IMG/VR virus record: IMGVR_UViG_3300030107_005068
Location: 1 to 40,859 of that record
From: a virus
DNA: 40,859 nt
Direction: 5' to 3' (one strand)
Within the stretch, counting starts at the first letter, position 1. The number at the start of each line of letters is the position of its first letter. The notes beneath the pieces are model-generated. The model was not told the DNA's origin. It saw only the letters and a program-made list of their open reading frames with translations, and searched no databases. Made by a program: the position numbers and the translations under genes. Shown one piece after another: positions 1 to 8,583 of this stretch.

Positions 1-99
1 AATCATGCTGGAAGTCCTACTGGAGACGTAACAGTAACTACATTGGGATTTGCAAGTGGCGATCAGGCAGTAGTAATCTTAGATATTAAAAAGTGTTAA
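1..99 (+). CDS. 3' end of a small beta-rich virion protein (partial)
   Basis: The first 33 codons are open in frame 1 and end at TAA 97-99, so the 5' part lies outside the window. The 32 visible residues are rich in V, T, G and D (for example VTVTTLGFASGDQAVVILDI), like the end of a small beta-structured phage protein. The last gene of the window (from 40509) is broken at a codon boundary in the matching frame and has the same character, so the two may be halves of one gene. Function unknown; a head or tail decoration protein is a guess. Confidence 0.55.
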   Translation, partial: NHAGSPTGDVTVTTLGFASGDQAVVILDIKKC

Positions 100-106
100 T
101 TAACAA

Positions 107-445
107 ATGAGTTTTGGTAAGAAAACTAGGAATCCTGGCTGGCAACCTGGAAATCATTGGGTTAAATGTGATGTATGTGATTTCGTATATCGAGATTCAG
201 ATATGTTTGAACGGTGGGATGGAGCAGTTGTATGTAAACATGATTGGGAATCTCGACACCCACAAGATTTAGTTAGAGGAGTTGAAGATAAAATAACTCC
301 TGATGGATTTATAAGACCTGATGATGATGCAAATATGGGACAAATAGTTTGCAGAACCAGATCAGCAAGAGCTGGACAAGCTGAGTCTGGATGCTCAAGA
401 TCTGGGGATACTTCTTTTACACCAACACCAATAAGCGGATTATAA
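107..445 (+). CDS. Conserved phage structural-region protein with CxxC pair
   Basis: A 112-residue protein with the pattern W-V-K-C-D-V-C-D-F near residues 18-26 and a later V-V-C-K-H-D-W-E-S-R-H-P-Q-D (about 41-54). I recall this arrangement from small podophage proteins encoded near head and tail genes. The Cys and His residues could bind one metal ion. The C-terminal 35 residues are Ser/Gly/Arg-rich and probably flexible. No strong Shine-Dalgarno sequence precedes the ATG, and the TAA is followed directly by the next ATG. Function unknown. Confidence 0.7.
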   Translation: MSFGKKTRNPGWQPGNHWVKCDVCDFVYRDSDMFERWDGAVVCKHDWESRHPQDLVRGVEDKITPDGFIRPDDDANMGQIVCRTRSARAGQAESGCSRSGDTSFTPTPISGL

Positions 446-446
446 T

Positions 447-1226
447 ATGGCAACAACAACTTTTGTAGATGGCGATACAGTCATTGTAGCATCTTGGCTC
501 AATGAAGTCGACGCTCTTGTACACGATATATTTAATGGATTATCAACAACAACTAAAGGAGATGTATTAGCTTCTAACGGAACTAATATTATACCTGTAG
601 CAGTTGGATCAAACGATCAAGTTTTAACAGCAGATTCTTCAGAAGCAACAGGAGTAAAATGGGCTGCTGCTGGGGGAGATGTAGTAGATGATACCACACC
701 TCAATTAGGTGGATTTTTAGATACTAATAGCAAGTTTATTAGCTTATCACAAGGAGCTGCTATTGCTTCTGTAGCTGGTGATACAGATATATGGGCAGGT
801 GTTGATGGAAACACAGTACACATAACAGGTACTAATGCTATAACTGACTTTGGTACTCCGAAGCAAGCTGGCGATCATATGTGGTTAATATTTGATGCTG
901 CTGCGTCTGTTGTAGATAGTTCGACAATAACGGTAGCTGGTAATACTAATTATCAAGCTGCTGCTAATGATTTAGCTCTTGTATATGCATTGACTACTTC
1001 TACATTTTTATTTATGCCATTTCCTAATAGTGGCAGTTCTCCAGTAGCTGCTTCTGGTGGTTTGGAAGATGCTGGAGGAAATACTGTAGGAATTGAAAAT
1101 CACGTAACAACAGCTGGTAATTTTACAGTAACTGATGGAAAAAATTTAGTGACTGGTGGACCATTTACAATTGCTAGTGGTCATACAGTAACTGTAAATG
1201 CTGACGAAACATGGACGGTAGTATAA
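447..1226 (+). CDS. Tail fibre / appendage-like protein
   Basis: A 259-residue protein. Residues 1-35 (TTTFVDGDTV...WLNEVDALVHDIFNG) match the N-terminal attachment segment seen in many podophage tail-fibre proteins. The rest is Gly/Thr/Ala/Val-rich beta sequence ending in a repeat-like stretch (NFTVTDGKNLVTGGPFTIASGHTVTVNADETWTV) typical of fibre shafts or tips. It starts right after the previous stop and is followed two bases later by the next gene. Probably a receptor-contacting or adaptor appendage; the exact role is inferred. Confidence 0.65.
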   Translation: MATTTFVDGDTVIVASWLNEVDALVHDIFNGLSTTTKGDVLASNGTNIIPVAVGSNDQVLTADSSEATGVKWAAAGGDVVDDTTPQLGGFLDTNSKFISLSQGAAIASVAGDTDIWAGVDGNTVHITGTNAITDFGTPKQAGDHMWLIFDAAASVVDSSTITVAGNTNYQAAANDLALVYALTTSTFLFMPFPNSGSSPVAASGGLEDAGGNTVGIENHVTTAGNFTVTDGKNLVTGGPFTIASGHTVTVNADETWTVV

Positions 1227-1227
1227 T

Positions 1228-1635
1228 ATGAGCACATTATCAAACACAGACTTAACAGTAACAGACGTAAATTGTACTAACCTCAAAGATGCAAGTGGAA
1301 ATAATGGTAATACTCCAGCTGCAATAAATAGTGGATTAGTTAAGGCTTGGGTTAATATGGATGGTTCTGGAACAGCACATATAGATACAAGTTTTAATAT
1401 GACGAGCATTACAGATAATGGAACAGGTGTTTATACACTAACAATCGCAACAGATTTTGGTTCAGCAGATTGGGTTGCTGCTGGAATGTGCGGAACTGAT
1501 AATACTACAACGCATTTTGTAGGCACAGGTAATGTTGCTCCTGCTGCTGGTACTCTTAAAATTATGACGGTAAACGATGGTGGTAACCCAATTGATTGTC
1601 CACATATCATGATAATGATGGTAGGAGATCAATAA
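1228..1635 (+). CDS. Small tail appendage protein, tandem paralogue A
   Basis: A 135-residue protein with a conserved core: LKDASGNN, KAWVNMDGSGTAHI, SFNMTSITDNGTG and TIATDF. The SITDNGTG...TI pattern is common in phage tail-fibre tip and appendage domains. The neighbouring gene from 1635 encodes a protein of identical length with the same motifs, so the pair arose by tandem duplication. Its TAA overlaps the next ATG (TAATG). Likely virion-associated; receptor binding is inferred only. Confidence 0.65.
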   Translation: MSTLSNTDLTVTDVNCTNLKDASGNNGNTPAAINSGLVKAWVNMDGSGTAHIDTSFNMTSITDNGTGVYTLTIATDFGSADWVAAGMCGTDNTTTHFVGTGNVAPAAGTLKIMTVNDGGNPIDCPHIMIMMVGDQ

Positions 1636-2042
1636 TGTCTACATTAAACGTAACTAATGCACAAATTACAACTCTCAAAGATGCGAGTGGTAATAATCCA
1701 ACTACCCCTAGTGATTTAGTTAAGGGTAGAGCAAAAGCATGGATAAATTATGATATGAGTGGAACTGCTGGAATTACAGAATCATTTAATATTACAAGTA
1801 TTACTGACAACGGCACAGGAGATTGCACAGTTACTATTGCGACTGATTTTGATGATGGTAATTATTGTTGCGTTTCTGCTTCTGGTAATAATCATGGTAG
1901 TGGTAATGATGGACATTTGGTAATTATTAATGATGATTCTGCTGTACCAACTACAACAGCAGTAAAATGTATAACTAAAAATGATGCTAACGCAGCAAGA
2001 GATACTGATAGAAATTATTTAGTTATGTTTGGAGACCAATAA
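1635..2042 (+). CDS. Small tail appendage protein, tandem paralogue B
   Basis: A 135-residue paralogue of the preceding gene, sharing LKDASGNN, KAWINYDMSGTAGI, SFNITSITDNGTG and TIATDF and ending, like its neighbour, in GDQ. I chose ATG 1635 because it overlaps the upstream stop as TAATG and GGAG lies just upstream; an upstream in-frame ATG at 1596 would overlap gene A by 40 bases and lacks this context. The middle and C-terminal parts have diverged (two adjacent Cys near residue 77), suggesting different surface specificity. Confidence 0.68.
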   Translation: MSTLNVTNAQITTLKDASGNNPTTPSDLVKGRAKAWINYDMSGTAGITESFNITSITDNGTGDCTVTIATDFDDGNYCCVSASGNNHGSGNDGHLVIINDDSAVPTTTAVKCITKNDANAARDTDRNYLVMFGDQ

Positions 2043-2054
2043 AAGGAGTAAAAA

Positions 2055-2534
2055 ATGGCAGATAAAGACAAAAGAATAGTATATCAAGGGGAAGATGGAA
2101 TAGCTAAAGTTGTTGCTCCTGCACCTGAGTTTTTAGAAAACGGGGGAACATTAAATGATGTAATGAATAAATCTGTTCCTATTTCTGGAAAATCTACAGC
2201 AGATATAGTAGATAAAAGTGAAATTTTATCAGACCGTACTTTTCGCAATGCTTGGGAAACTTCAAAGGGTAAAAGTACTGAAGTTAATTTAAGTAAAGCA
2301 AAAGATATTGCTAAAGAAAAAGTAAGGGAAAAGAGAGTACCTAAGTTTGCAGAATTAGACGTTGCATATCAACGAGCTGATGAAGATGGTGATGCTGACG
2401 CTAAAAAAGCTGTAGCTGATAAAAAGAAAGTAGCTAGGGATGCAACTAAAAATACTAAAATAACTAATGCTGATTCCGTTGATAAACTTAAAGAAGGTAT
2501 GGAAGATGTAATTAAAGAAGTAAATGACCTATGA
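2055..2534 (+). CDS. Conserved phage protein of the tail accessory region
   Basis: A 159-residue hydrophilic protein starting after a strong AAAGGAG. It resembles a family common near podophage tail genes: N-terminal KRIVYQGEDG...VVAPAPEFLE, then a central DRTFRNAWE and SKAKDIAKEKVREKRVPKFAELDVAYQRA. The C-terminal half is Lys/Asp/Ala-rich and probably helical. No catalytic motif is visible. The stop overlaps the next gene by four bases (ATGA), indicating translational coupling. Function unknown. Confidence 0.65.
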   Translation: MADKDKRIVYQGEDGIAKVVAPAPEFLENGGTLNDVMNKSVPISGKSTADIVDKSEILSDRTFRNAWETSKGKSTEVNLSKAKDIAKEKVREKRVPKFAELDVAYQRADEDGDADAKKAVADKKKVARDATKNTKITNADSVDKLKEGMEDVIKEVNDL

Positions 2535-2998
2535 GCAAATTAAGTAATACAAGTTTATTTTTAGTAGAAGGTGCAGACGCTTCTGCTGATGTTGCTGGTT
2601 CTGGACAATTATGGGTAGATACTGCAACTCCAAATCGATTTATGTTTACGGACGATGCTGGAACTGATTTTGGAGTAAGTCCAACTTTTATATCATCAGA
2701 ACAAACAGTAGCTGCAGATACAGGACTTAATGTATCTCATGGATTAGGAGCAAAACCCCATCACTTTACAGTGTCAGCAATATGTAAAACAGCTGATGCA
2801 AATTATTCTATTGGTGATGAAATACAAGTGTGGGCTGCAATGCATGATGCTGGAGATGCTGGTATAATGGCTTGCTGTGATACTACTAATGTTACCATTG
2901 TGACAGGTAATGTAATTAAATTAGTTAATAAAACAGGATTTGATGCAAGTGATATGGATGTTAGTGATTGGAGATGGATAGTGAGGGCGTGGCTATGA
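2531..2998 (+). CDS. Beta-rich tail/virion protein
   Basis: A 155-residue protein, Ala/Asp/Val/Thr-rich, beginning MSKLSNTSLFLVEGADASADVAG, like other small phage fibre or attachment proteins. Its SGQLWVDTATPNRFMFTDDAGTDF segment matches a short motif often found at the start of phage tail-fibre domains. It overlaps the gene before (ATGA) and the gene after (ATGA). Probably a structural appendage component; no enzyme motif is seen. Confidence 0.6.
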   Translation: MSKLSNTSLFLVEGADASADVAGSGQLWVDTATPNRFMFTDDAGTDFGVSPTFISSEQTVAADTGLNVSHGLGAKPHHFTVSAICKTADANYSIGDEIQVWAAMHDAGDAGIMACCDTTNVTIVTGNVIKLVNKTGFDASDMDVSDWRWIVRAWL

Positions 2999-3273
2999 CA
3001 AAGTTTTGGGTAGATGATAAAGGTAAATTAGTTCAAGCAACAGACGATTCTCAAGATTTATCTGCAGAATATACAGATACTGGTATCGCTCCTGTAAGTG
3101 GAAAACAAGTATGGGATGGAAGTAAATGGACTGACCCTAATAAAGTTTTAATAGATCAAAAAAGACGTAGTGAATATCCAAGTATAGTAGACCAATTAGA
3201 TGATATTTATCACAATGGTGTTGATGAGTGGAAAAAAACAATTAAAGCTATAAAAGATAAGTATCCCAAATGA
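2995..3273 (+). CDS. Small hypothetical protein, tail region
   Basis: A 92-residue hydrophilic protein. The start ATG 2995 overlaps the upstream TGA (ATGA) and follows GAGGGCG; an in-frame ATG further upstream would overlap the previous gene by 31 bases. It has a chaperone-like or linker composition (WVDDKGKLVQATDDS...GKQVWDGSKWTDPNK...), possibly a small tail-fibre-associated protein. Function unknown. Confidence 0.6.
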   Translation: MTKFWVDDKGKLVQATDDSQDLSAEYTDTGIAPVSGKQVWDGSKWTDPNKVLIDQKRRSEYPSIVDQLDDIYHNGVDEWKKTIKAIKDKYPK

Positions 3274-3734
3274 CAACTGTACCTTGGTATGCTTACCTAC
3301 TAATTTTATTTTTACCACTATTAATAAACACTGTAGTTAGTATTTACATACAATTAGTATTAAAACGTATTAATAGACAAGAAAATAATCCTCCTTGGAC
3401 ATATAAGAAAAGTTTATTAAATGCGTTAGTTATTGGTGCACCTATGGGCGCACTAACACAAATGTTGTTGCAAGAAGCTTTATCTCCGTATGTATATTTA
3501 TCGGAAGCTAGTCAATGGAACTTAGTAATATTTGCAGCAGTATTTAGTCCATGGCTTATTATGTCTGGGTATAGTGCTGCTTTATGGTATACAAAAAGAA
3601 AGGGACACACTATGTTGTATGAGTATTTAAGAATACGTCATAAAGAAATAGATTATCCTGATGAGGATAGCGATTTTACAATAAAACATTACCACAACTC
3701 ATCATTAAACGGAAATGATATAAAGGAAGAATAA
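3270..3734 (+). CDS. Small multi-pass membrane protein
   Basis: A 154-residue protein with about three hydrophobic segments: residues 6-28 (YLLILFLPLLINTVVSIYIQLV), about 48-66 and about 82-105. The C-terminal 40 residues are charged and probably cytoplasmic. Start and stop are coupled to the neighbours (ATGA and TAATG overlaps). Membrane proteins at this spot in late operons are sometimes holin-like or entry-related, but there is no family match I can name. Confidence 0.55.
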   Translation: MTTVPWYAYLLILFLPLLINTVVSIYIQLVLKRINRQENNPPWTYKKSLLNALVIGAPMGALTQMLLQEALSPYVYLSEASQWNLVIFAAVFSPWLIMSGYSAALWYTKRKGHTMLYEYLRIRHKEIDYPDEDSDFTIKHYHNSSLNGNDIKEE

Positions 3735-4003
3735 TGTCTAATAATACTGGAAATAACAAATCATATAGTAAAAAGGTAATATTTATAGCTCCTCGTGATC
3801 CAAAGACTGGTAAGCTAAAAGAATTTAAATATAAAGAACCAGAAATACATTGGGCTGGTAAAATAAAAGATGGTAAGTGGGTTCCTAATAAACCACTTAA
3901 AAAACAAAAACCAAAACCATTTATATACCCTATGGATCCTAAAACTGGTAAGAGAAAGGAATTTACTCCTAAAGCTAAAAAAATGAAGGGTGGTAATTAT
4001 TAA
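3734..4003 (+). CDS. Short basic protein with two DPKTGKxKEF repeats
   Basis: An 89-residue Lys/Pro-rich protein (very basic). The element DPKTGK-L/R-KEF appears twice (about residues 19-28 and 66-75), separated by about 47 residues and each preceded by a short hydrophobic I-x-x-P/I-x-x-P stretch. GGAAG precedes the ATG. It could bind DNA or an acidic surface; nothing establishes this. It immediately precedes the head-completion genes. Confidence 0.6.
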   Translation: MSNNTGNNKSYSKKVIFIAPRDPKTGKLKEFKYKEPEIHWAGKIKDGKWVPNKPLKKQKPKPFIYPMDPKTGKRKEFTPKAKKMKGGNY

Positions 4004-4980
4004 TGGCTACAAGTGGATCAGTTGATTTTTCAATAACAAGAGATAATATAATTACGGAAGCTCTTCAGCTTGTGGGTGTTATTGGGGAAGGAGAAACTCC
4101 AAGTACTAATCAAAAAACTGATTGTGCTAGATCTCTTAATATGATGATTAAATTCTGGATGGCAGAAGGAATGAATTTGTTTGTCAATCAGGAAATTGTT
4201 ATATTTCCAATTAAAGGACAAAGACAATATACGTTTGGTGGTTCTTCAGTAGATAAAATGGCTAAAGAATCTGAAGTTATTAATACTCAATTAAATGGCA
4301 GTATTTCATCAGGAGCAACTTCACTAACAGTAGACGATACTACTGGTATGGCTGTGGGAGATGTAATAGGTGTAGTAACAGATTCTGCAGGAATACATTT
4401 TAGTACTATCACTGCTGTAGGCTCTAGTACGACATTAACTATTGCTGATGCAATAGATGATGATGCGTCTGATAATGACAGAGTATATACTTTTACAAAT
4501 GCATTTACTCAAAAGATTTTAAATGTTAACAATGCTTGGATTCGTACTACAGATGATACTGACATACCTATTGATGTTATATCAAGACAAGAGTATGTTG
4601 ATTTAAGTAAGAAAAGCGAAAGTGGAAGAATAAATCAATTATTTTTTGATCCTCAGGTAACTACAGCTAACATGAACGTGTGGCCTGTACCTGATGATTC
4701 ATATACAAATGACAGAATACATTTATACGTTACTAGAGTGTACGAAGACTTTGATGGTGTAGTTAATGAGAGTGAACCTGATTTTCCACAAGAATGGTAT
4801 TTACCATTATGCTGGGGATTAGCAGTTTTTATAGCTCCTAAATATGGAGTAAGTGATACAAGATTAGCGGAACTGGTACAAATATCATCATCATTAAAAC
4901 AACAATGCGATGCTTGGTCAAGTGAAAAAGAATCTTTATTTTTATTACCAGCAGACAGACAAGGAACATATAGGAGATAA
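4003..4980 (+). CDS. P22 gp4-like head-completion / tail adaptor protein
   Basis: A 325-residue protein whose N-terminus (TRDNIITEALQLVGVIGEGETPS...ARSLNMMIKFWMAEGMNLF) and C-terminus (PQEWYLPLCWGLAVFIAPKYGVS..LAELVQISSSLKQQCDAW) match the helical P22 gp4-type packaged-DNA stabilisation/tail accessory family. That family forms a ring under the portal and connects it to the tail. The middle of this protein (about 100-165) carries an inserted beta domain (GATSLTVDDTTGMAVGDVIGVV). It is followed by the gp10-like gene, as in P22-type podophages. Family assignment is by pattern recognition. Confidence 0.7.
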   Translation: MATSGSVDFSITRDNIITEALQLVGVIGEGETPSTNQKTDCARSLNMMIKFWMAEGMNLFVNQEIVIFPIKGQRQYTFGGSSVDKMAKESEVINTQLNGSISSGATSLTVDDTTGMAVGDVIGVVTDSAGIHFSTITAVGSSTTLTIADAIDDDASDNDRVYTFTNAFTQKILNVNNAWIRTTDDTDIPIDVISRQEYVDLSKKSESGRINQLFFDPQVTTANMNVWPVPDDSYTNDRIHLYVTRVYEDFDGVVNESEPDFPQEWYLPLCWGLAVFIAPKYGVSDTRLAELVQISSSLKQQCDAWSSEKESLFLLPADRQGTYRR

Positions 4981-4985
4981 TTGCC

Positions 4986-6431
4986 ATGGCAATGGACGTA
5001 TTGAGGGTTCCTTTGTATGCATTACCTAATCAAAGACAATTTAGTACAACAGAGGATCAATGGTTTAAAAATTGTTTTCCTGAACAAATTGCAAGCGCAA
5101 AAGCTGCTGATGAGCCTTTAACATATGTAGTTAAACGACCTGGGTTTTCAGACTCTCAAACTACAGCTACAGCTGCTGGTAGAGCTTTATATGCTTGGCC
5201 AGATGGAGATGCTATTTATGCTGTTGTTGGAAACAAAATATATAAAGATGGCTCAGCATTGAGTGGTACGTTAGACGATGCTACAGGTAGAGTAGATGTA
5301 ACTGAAATTAGAGGTGGTACTCCAAGGTTAGTATTTAGAGTAACTGATAAAATATGGACAGTTGCTGCAGATGGTACAATGACAAAAATGACTGACGCTG
5401 ATATACCAACTGGGCTAACACCAGGTATAGTTAACTTAGATGGATTTATATTTGTTATGAAAGGATCTACTGGTGAAATATTTCACACTGCTGTAAATGA
5501 TCCATCAGATTGGACTGCAACTCATAAAATTACTTGTCAGTTAGAGCCTGATCAAGGAGTAGCATTAGCTAGACATTTAAATTATATAGTAGCATTTAAC
5601 GAATGGTCAACTGAGTTTTTCTTTAATGCTGGTAATGCATCGGGTTCTGTATTAGATCCAGTAGAAGGTATAGCTATACGATATGGGTGTGCTAATGGTA
5701 ATACAGTTTGGTCAGGAGAAAATACAATTGTTTGGTTGGCTCAAGGTCGTTCAGGTGGTAAATCTATTATGATGTTTGCTGGTAATGAATTAAAAACATT
5801 AAGTACTAAGCCCATAGAACGATTACTTGATGAAGAAGCTAATGGCGGTGGTAATGGAATAGCAGATGCATACGCATATGGTATGCGAATAGGTGGCCAT
5901 CAATTTTATATATTAACTCTTAAAAATACAGCTAAAACTTTAGTATGTGATTTAAGAGATGGAACTTGGCATGAATGGTCATCTTTTGACGGAAGTACTG
6001 AAACTTATTTTACTGGTATCGATTATTGTAATCATGATGACCAGCATTTTATTTTAGACGAAGATAATGGAAAAGTATATAGAATGGATCTTGATATACA
6101 TCAAGATTCAACAAATGATATTAAAGTAGAAATATTAACTAATAGGTATGATTTTTTAACAACAAGACCTAAATTTTTATATAGACTTGGAATTGTTGGA
6201 GATATACAAGGGTCATCATCTACTTTAACTATTGATTGGTCAGACGATGATTATAATACATATAAAACATCTCGTACTGTAGATATGGCAAATCCTCTTC
6301 CAAGGTTAGTATCTTTAGGAAGATTTCATAGAAGAGCATTTAGAATAGTTCATACTGCAAATACTCCACTTAGATTAGAAGCTTTAGAAGTAGGTTTAGA
6401 CTTAGGTAAATATTCTGAAGGTAATAATTAA
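4986..6431 (+). CDS. P22 gp10-like tail stabilisation / hub protein
   Basis: A 481-residue beta-propeller-like protein starting with the characteristic segment around residues 5-55 (LRVPLYALPNQRQFSTTEDQWFKNCFPEQ...VVKRPGF), seen in packaged-DNA stabilisation gp10-type proteins. Blade-like repeats such as YAWPDGDAIYAVVGNKIYKDG and ILDEDNGKVYRMDLDIHQ follow. The start has AGGAG ten bases upstream. In P22 the homologous position plugs the portal channel together with gp4 and the needle. Placement right after the gp4-like gene supports the call. Confidence 0.68.
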   Translation: MAMDVLRVPLYALPNQRQFSTTEDQWFKNCFPEQIASAKAADEPLTYVVKRPGFSDSQTTATAAGRALYAWPDGDAIYAVVGNKIYKDGSALSGTLDDATGRVDVTEIRGGTPRLVFRVTDKIWTVAADGTMTKMTDADIPTGLTPGIVNLDGFIFVMKGSTGEIFHTAVNDPSDWTATHKITCQLEPDQGVALARHLNYIVAFNEWSTEFFFNAGNASGSVLDPVEGIAIRYGCANGNTVWSGENTIVWLAQGRSGGKSIMMFAGNELKTLSTKPIERLLDEEANGGGNGIADAYAYGMRIGGHQFYILTLKNTAKTLVCDLRDGTWHEWSSFDGSTETYFTGIDYCNHDDQHFILDEDNGKVYRMDLDIHQDSTNDIKVEILTNRYDFLTTRPKFLYRLGIVGDIQGSSSTLTIDWSDDDYNTYKTSRTVDMANPLPRLVSLGRFHRRAFRIVHTANTPLRLEALEVGLDLGKYSEGNN

Positions 6432-7006
6432 TGGCTTTAGGACCTCCTCCATTACATACGCCTTTAACTTCTCCTTTATGGAAAAGATATTTTGAAAGAT
6501 TAAGTCAACAATTAGGTGGAACTGCTGCAGGTGGTGTTGGTTATTTTAGTGGATTAAATTTTACTGGTTCTAATATTACGTCTATATTAACTCGTAATCA
6601 TAATGATACACAGAATACCCAAGGGGGAAGTAGTGGAGAAAAATATCATTTAACTGCAGCGCAACATACTGGCGTTACAGCAGGTGGAAATTTTGTTAAA
6701 TCAGTTACTAACTCTATAACTGCTGGAAGTACTCAAACTCAAGCTGGAGCAACAGCTTTAACTGCAGATATAAATAGAGTAACTACAGTAGGTAGTGATG
6801 GAGATGGAGTTAAGTTACCAACAGCAGCAGCTGGATTAGAAATTTTAATTATAAATGATGACGCAGGTCAGGATATAAAAATATGGCCTAACACAGACGA
6901 TGCCATAGATGGCGGCTCAGCAAACGCAGTAGACTCTAATGTACTGGGTGAAGGAGCTTCAAGAAGATATGTTGCTGTAGATGCTACAAATTGGTTTACA
7001 GCATAG
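6431..7006 (+). CDS. Tail needle / fibre-like virion protein
   Basis: A 191-residue protein directly coupled to the gp10-like gene (TAATG). The N-terminus (GPPPLHTPLTSPLWKRYFERLSQQL) looks like an attachment helix. The remainder is Gly/Thr/Ala-rich beta sequence that includes HNDTQNTQGGSSGEKYHLTAAQH, a linker found in many phage fibre proteins. By position it could be the needle or a fibre that plugs the tail, but the primary sequence does not decide this. Confidence 0.5.
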   Translation: MALGPPPLHTPLTSPLWKRYFERLSQQLGGTAAGGVGYFSGLNFTGSNITSILTRNHNDTQNTQGGSSGEKYHLTAAQHTGVTAGGNFVKSVTNSITAGSTQTQAGATALTADINRVTTVGSDGDGVKLPTAAAGLEILIINDDAGQDIKIWPNTDDAIDGGSANAVDSNVLGEGASRRYVAVDATNWFTA

Positions 7007-7037
7007 GGGAATTTAAAACAATTAGAGGAGAATAGAT

Positions 7038-7484
7038 ATGGACTTATGGGTAAAGAACTTACTCCGTAAGAAATTAGATTTAGAAAAATTTCAAAGACCA
7101 AGTGTTACAATGGATCAAGCATTACAAATTTTAGAACAAAGTAGAAAGAGCAAAGAATTAATTATAGTAGGAAGTGAAAAAAATCAAATTATTGTACTAT
7201 TAAGACCTACTAGTCCTTGGACTGCTGAAATAGATGTTATAGCAGATTGCAAAGGAATGTTTAAATTATACAAACAATTAAAAAAAATGGAAAAGTGGTT
7301 TTGGAATACTTACCCTCAAGTTCATAGAATAGAAATGATAACTACTAATGAAAAAATAGTTTCATTTGCTGAACGATTTGGATGTAAGCAAGAGGGAGTT
7401 AAAAAAGAATCTTACGTAGATTATACAGATACTATGGATTATAAAAACGAATATATATTTGGATTATTAAACCCAAATCATTAA
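7038..7484 (+). CDS. GNAT-fold protein in the virion module
   Basis: A 148-residue protein with an acetyltransferase-like C-terminal half: a beta strand R-I-E-M-I-T-T-N, then FAERFGCKQEGVKKESYVDYTDTMDYKNEYIFGLL, the usual GNAT arrangement of a GF-x-x-EG strand followed by a final hydrophobic strand. The acetyl-CoA loop (Q/RxxGxG/A) is not obvious, so catalysis is uncertain. AGAGGAG precedes the ATG. GNAT-like proteins sit beside internal virion genes in T7-like and related phages, so this may be a structural or assembly factor. Confidence 0.6.
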   Translation: MDLWVKNLLRKKLDLEKFQRPSVTMDQALQILEQSRKSKELIIVGSEKNQIIVLLRPTSPWTAEIDVIADCKGMFKLYKQLKKMEKWFWNTYPQVHRIEMITTNEKIVSFAERFGCKQEGVKKESYVDYTDTMDYKNEYIFGLLNPNH

Positions 7485-7496
7485 TGGAGAATTAAC

Positions 7497-8570
7497 ATGG
7501 GTAGTGTGGTTAAAAAAATAGCACCTATAGCTCTGCCAATTGCTGGTATTTATTTTGCTCCAGCGTTAGGGATGACGGCAGCAATGGGAGGCGCTCTTGG
7601 AGGAGCGATAGGAGGCGTTGCTGCTGGTGGAGGCTTAAAGGGAGCCTTACTAGGAGGTCTAACTGGATTTGCTGGTGGTAAATTGGCTTCTGGATTTGGT
7701 CTTGCTGGAATGGGCGGAGGAAGTGGCGCATTACAAGCTGGAGGAGCCAGAGCTGGATTAATGGGAATGCACGGCACAGGAACAGCAACTAATGCTATGC
7801 TTGCCGCAGGAACAGCCCCTGGACAGTTAGCAGCTAAGGCCGCTACATTTGCTAGTTCAGATAACGTTGTATCTGCAATGGGAACAAAAGCATTTTCTGG
7901 TGGAGGATATACATCAGTAGGAACACCGCTAGAAAAAACAAAGAGTGGATTATTTAGTAAGCTTTTTGGTTCTAAACAACAATCTACTGTGAGTCAACAT
8001 GGCGGATTAACAGATGCTGGTTTTGGTGGTTTTAATAAAGAAAAAGTTGAAGAACTTGTTGGAGCTGGATTTTCTGCGTATGAAGGAGATATAAGGCAAG
8101 GACAAATAGATGCTTTACAAGAAAACTTAGGACAATATAGAAGTGAGTATTCTGATTATTATGCATCCGAAGCTAAAAAACATGAAGAAAAATTAGCTCG
8201 TGGAGAATTACCAGATACTTATAAATCTGCTCTTGAAAGAGAAAAAGATAGGTTAACAAGATTGATGATTGCTCAAGGACATAATCCAGCTGAAGCTGGA
8301 AGAGGTGCTGAAGAAGTTGTACGAGGTACAATGGATCTTGAACAACAATTTATTAATCAAGAAAGACAATATTGGAGAGCTGTATCTGGAGGTGCTGATA
8401 CAATGACTGCAAGAATAGCTGCGCTTCAACAAGAACAAGCTCAACAATTACGTCCTAGAGAAGCTGGATTAGGTGAATTAGGAACATCTCTTGCTGGAAC
8501 TATTCTTGGAAATAAACCAAACACTTCTAATACACCATCAATTAATGTTAATTTAGGCACCATAACTTAG
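7497..8570 (+). CDS. Glycine-rich ejection/internal virion protein candidate
   Basis: A 357-residue protein with a strongly Gly/Ala-rich, hydrophobic first 85 residues (ALPIAGIYFAPALGMTAAMGGALGGAIGGV...), suited to membrane insertion, and then a helical, Gln/Glu-rich region (about 185-320) with coiled-coil character. This two-part layout is typical of small podophage ejection proteins that leave the virion to build the DNA conduit. It sits before two more candidates of the same type. GGAG precedes the ATG. Confidence 0.6.
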   Translation: MGSVVKKIAPIALPIAGIYFAPALGMTAAMGGALGGAIGGVAAGGGLKGALLGGLTGFAGGKLASGFGLAGMGGGSGALQAGGARAGLMGMHGTGTATNAMLAAGTAPGQLAAKAATFASSDNVVSAMGTKAFSGGGYTSVGTPLEKTKSGLFSKLFGSKQQSTVSQHGGLTDAGFGGFNKEKVEELVGAGFSAYEGDIRQGQIDALQENLGQYRSEYSDYYASEAKKHEEKLARGELPDTYKSALEREKDRLTRLMIAQGHNPAEAGRGAEEVVRGTMDLEQQFINQERQYWRAVSGGADTMTARIAALQQEQAQQLRPREAGLGELGTSLAGTILGNKPNTSNTPSINVNLGTIT

Positions 8571-8583
8571 TAGGGGATATATA

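Noticed and set aside
1146-1409. 87-residue minus-strand frame over the tail genes
   Set aside because: Overlaps two well supported plus-strand genes and has no ribosome site.
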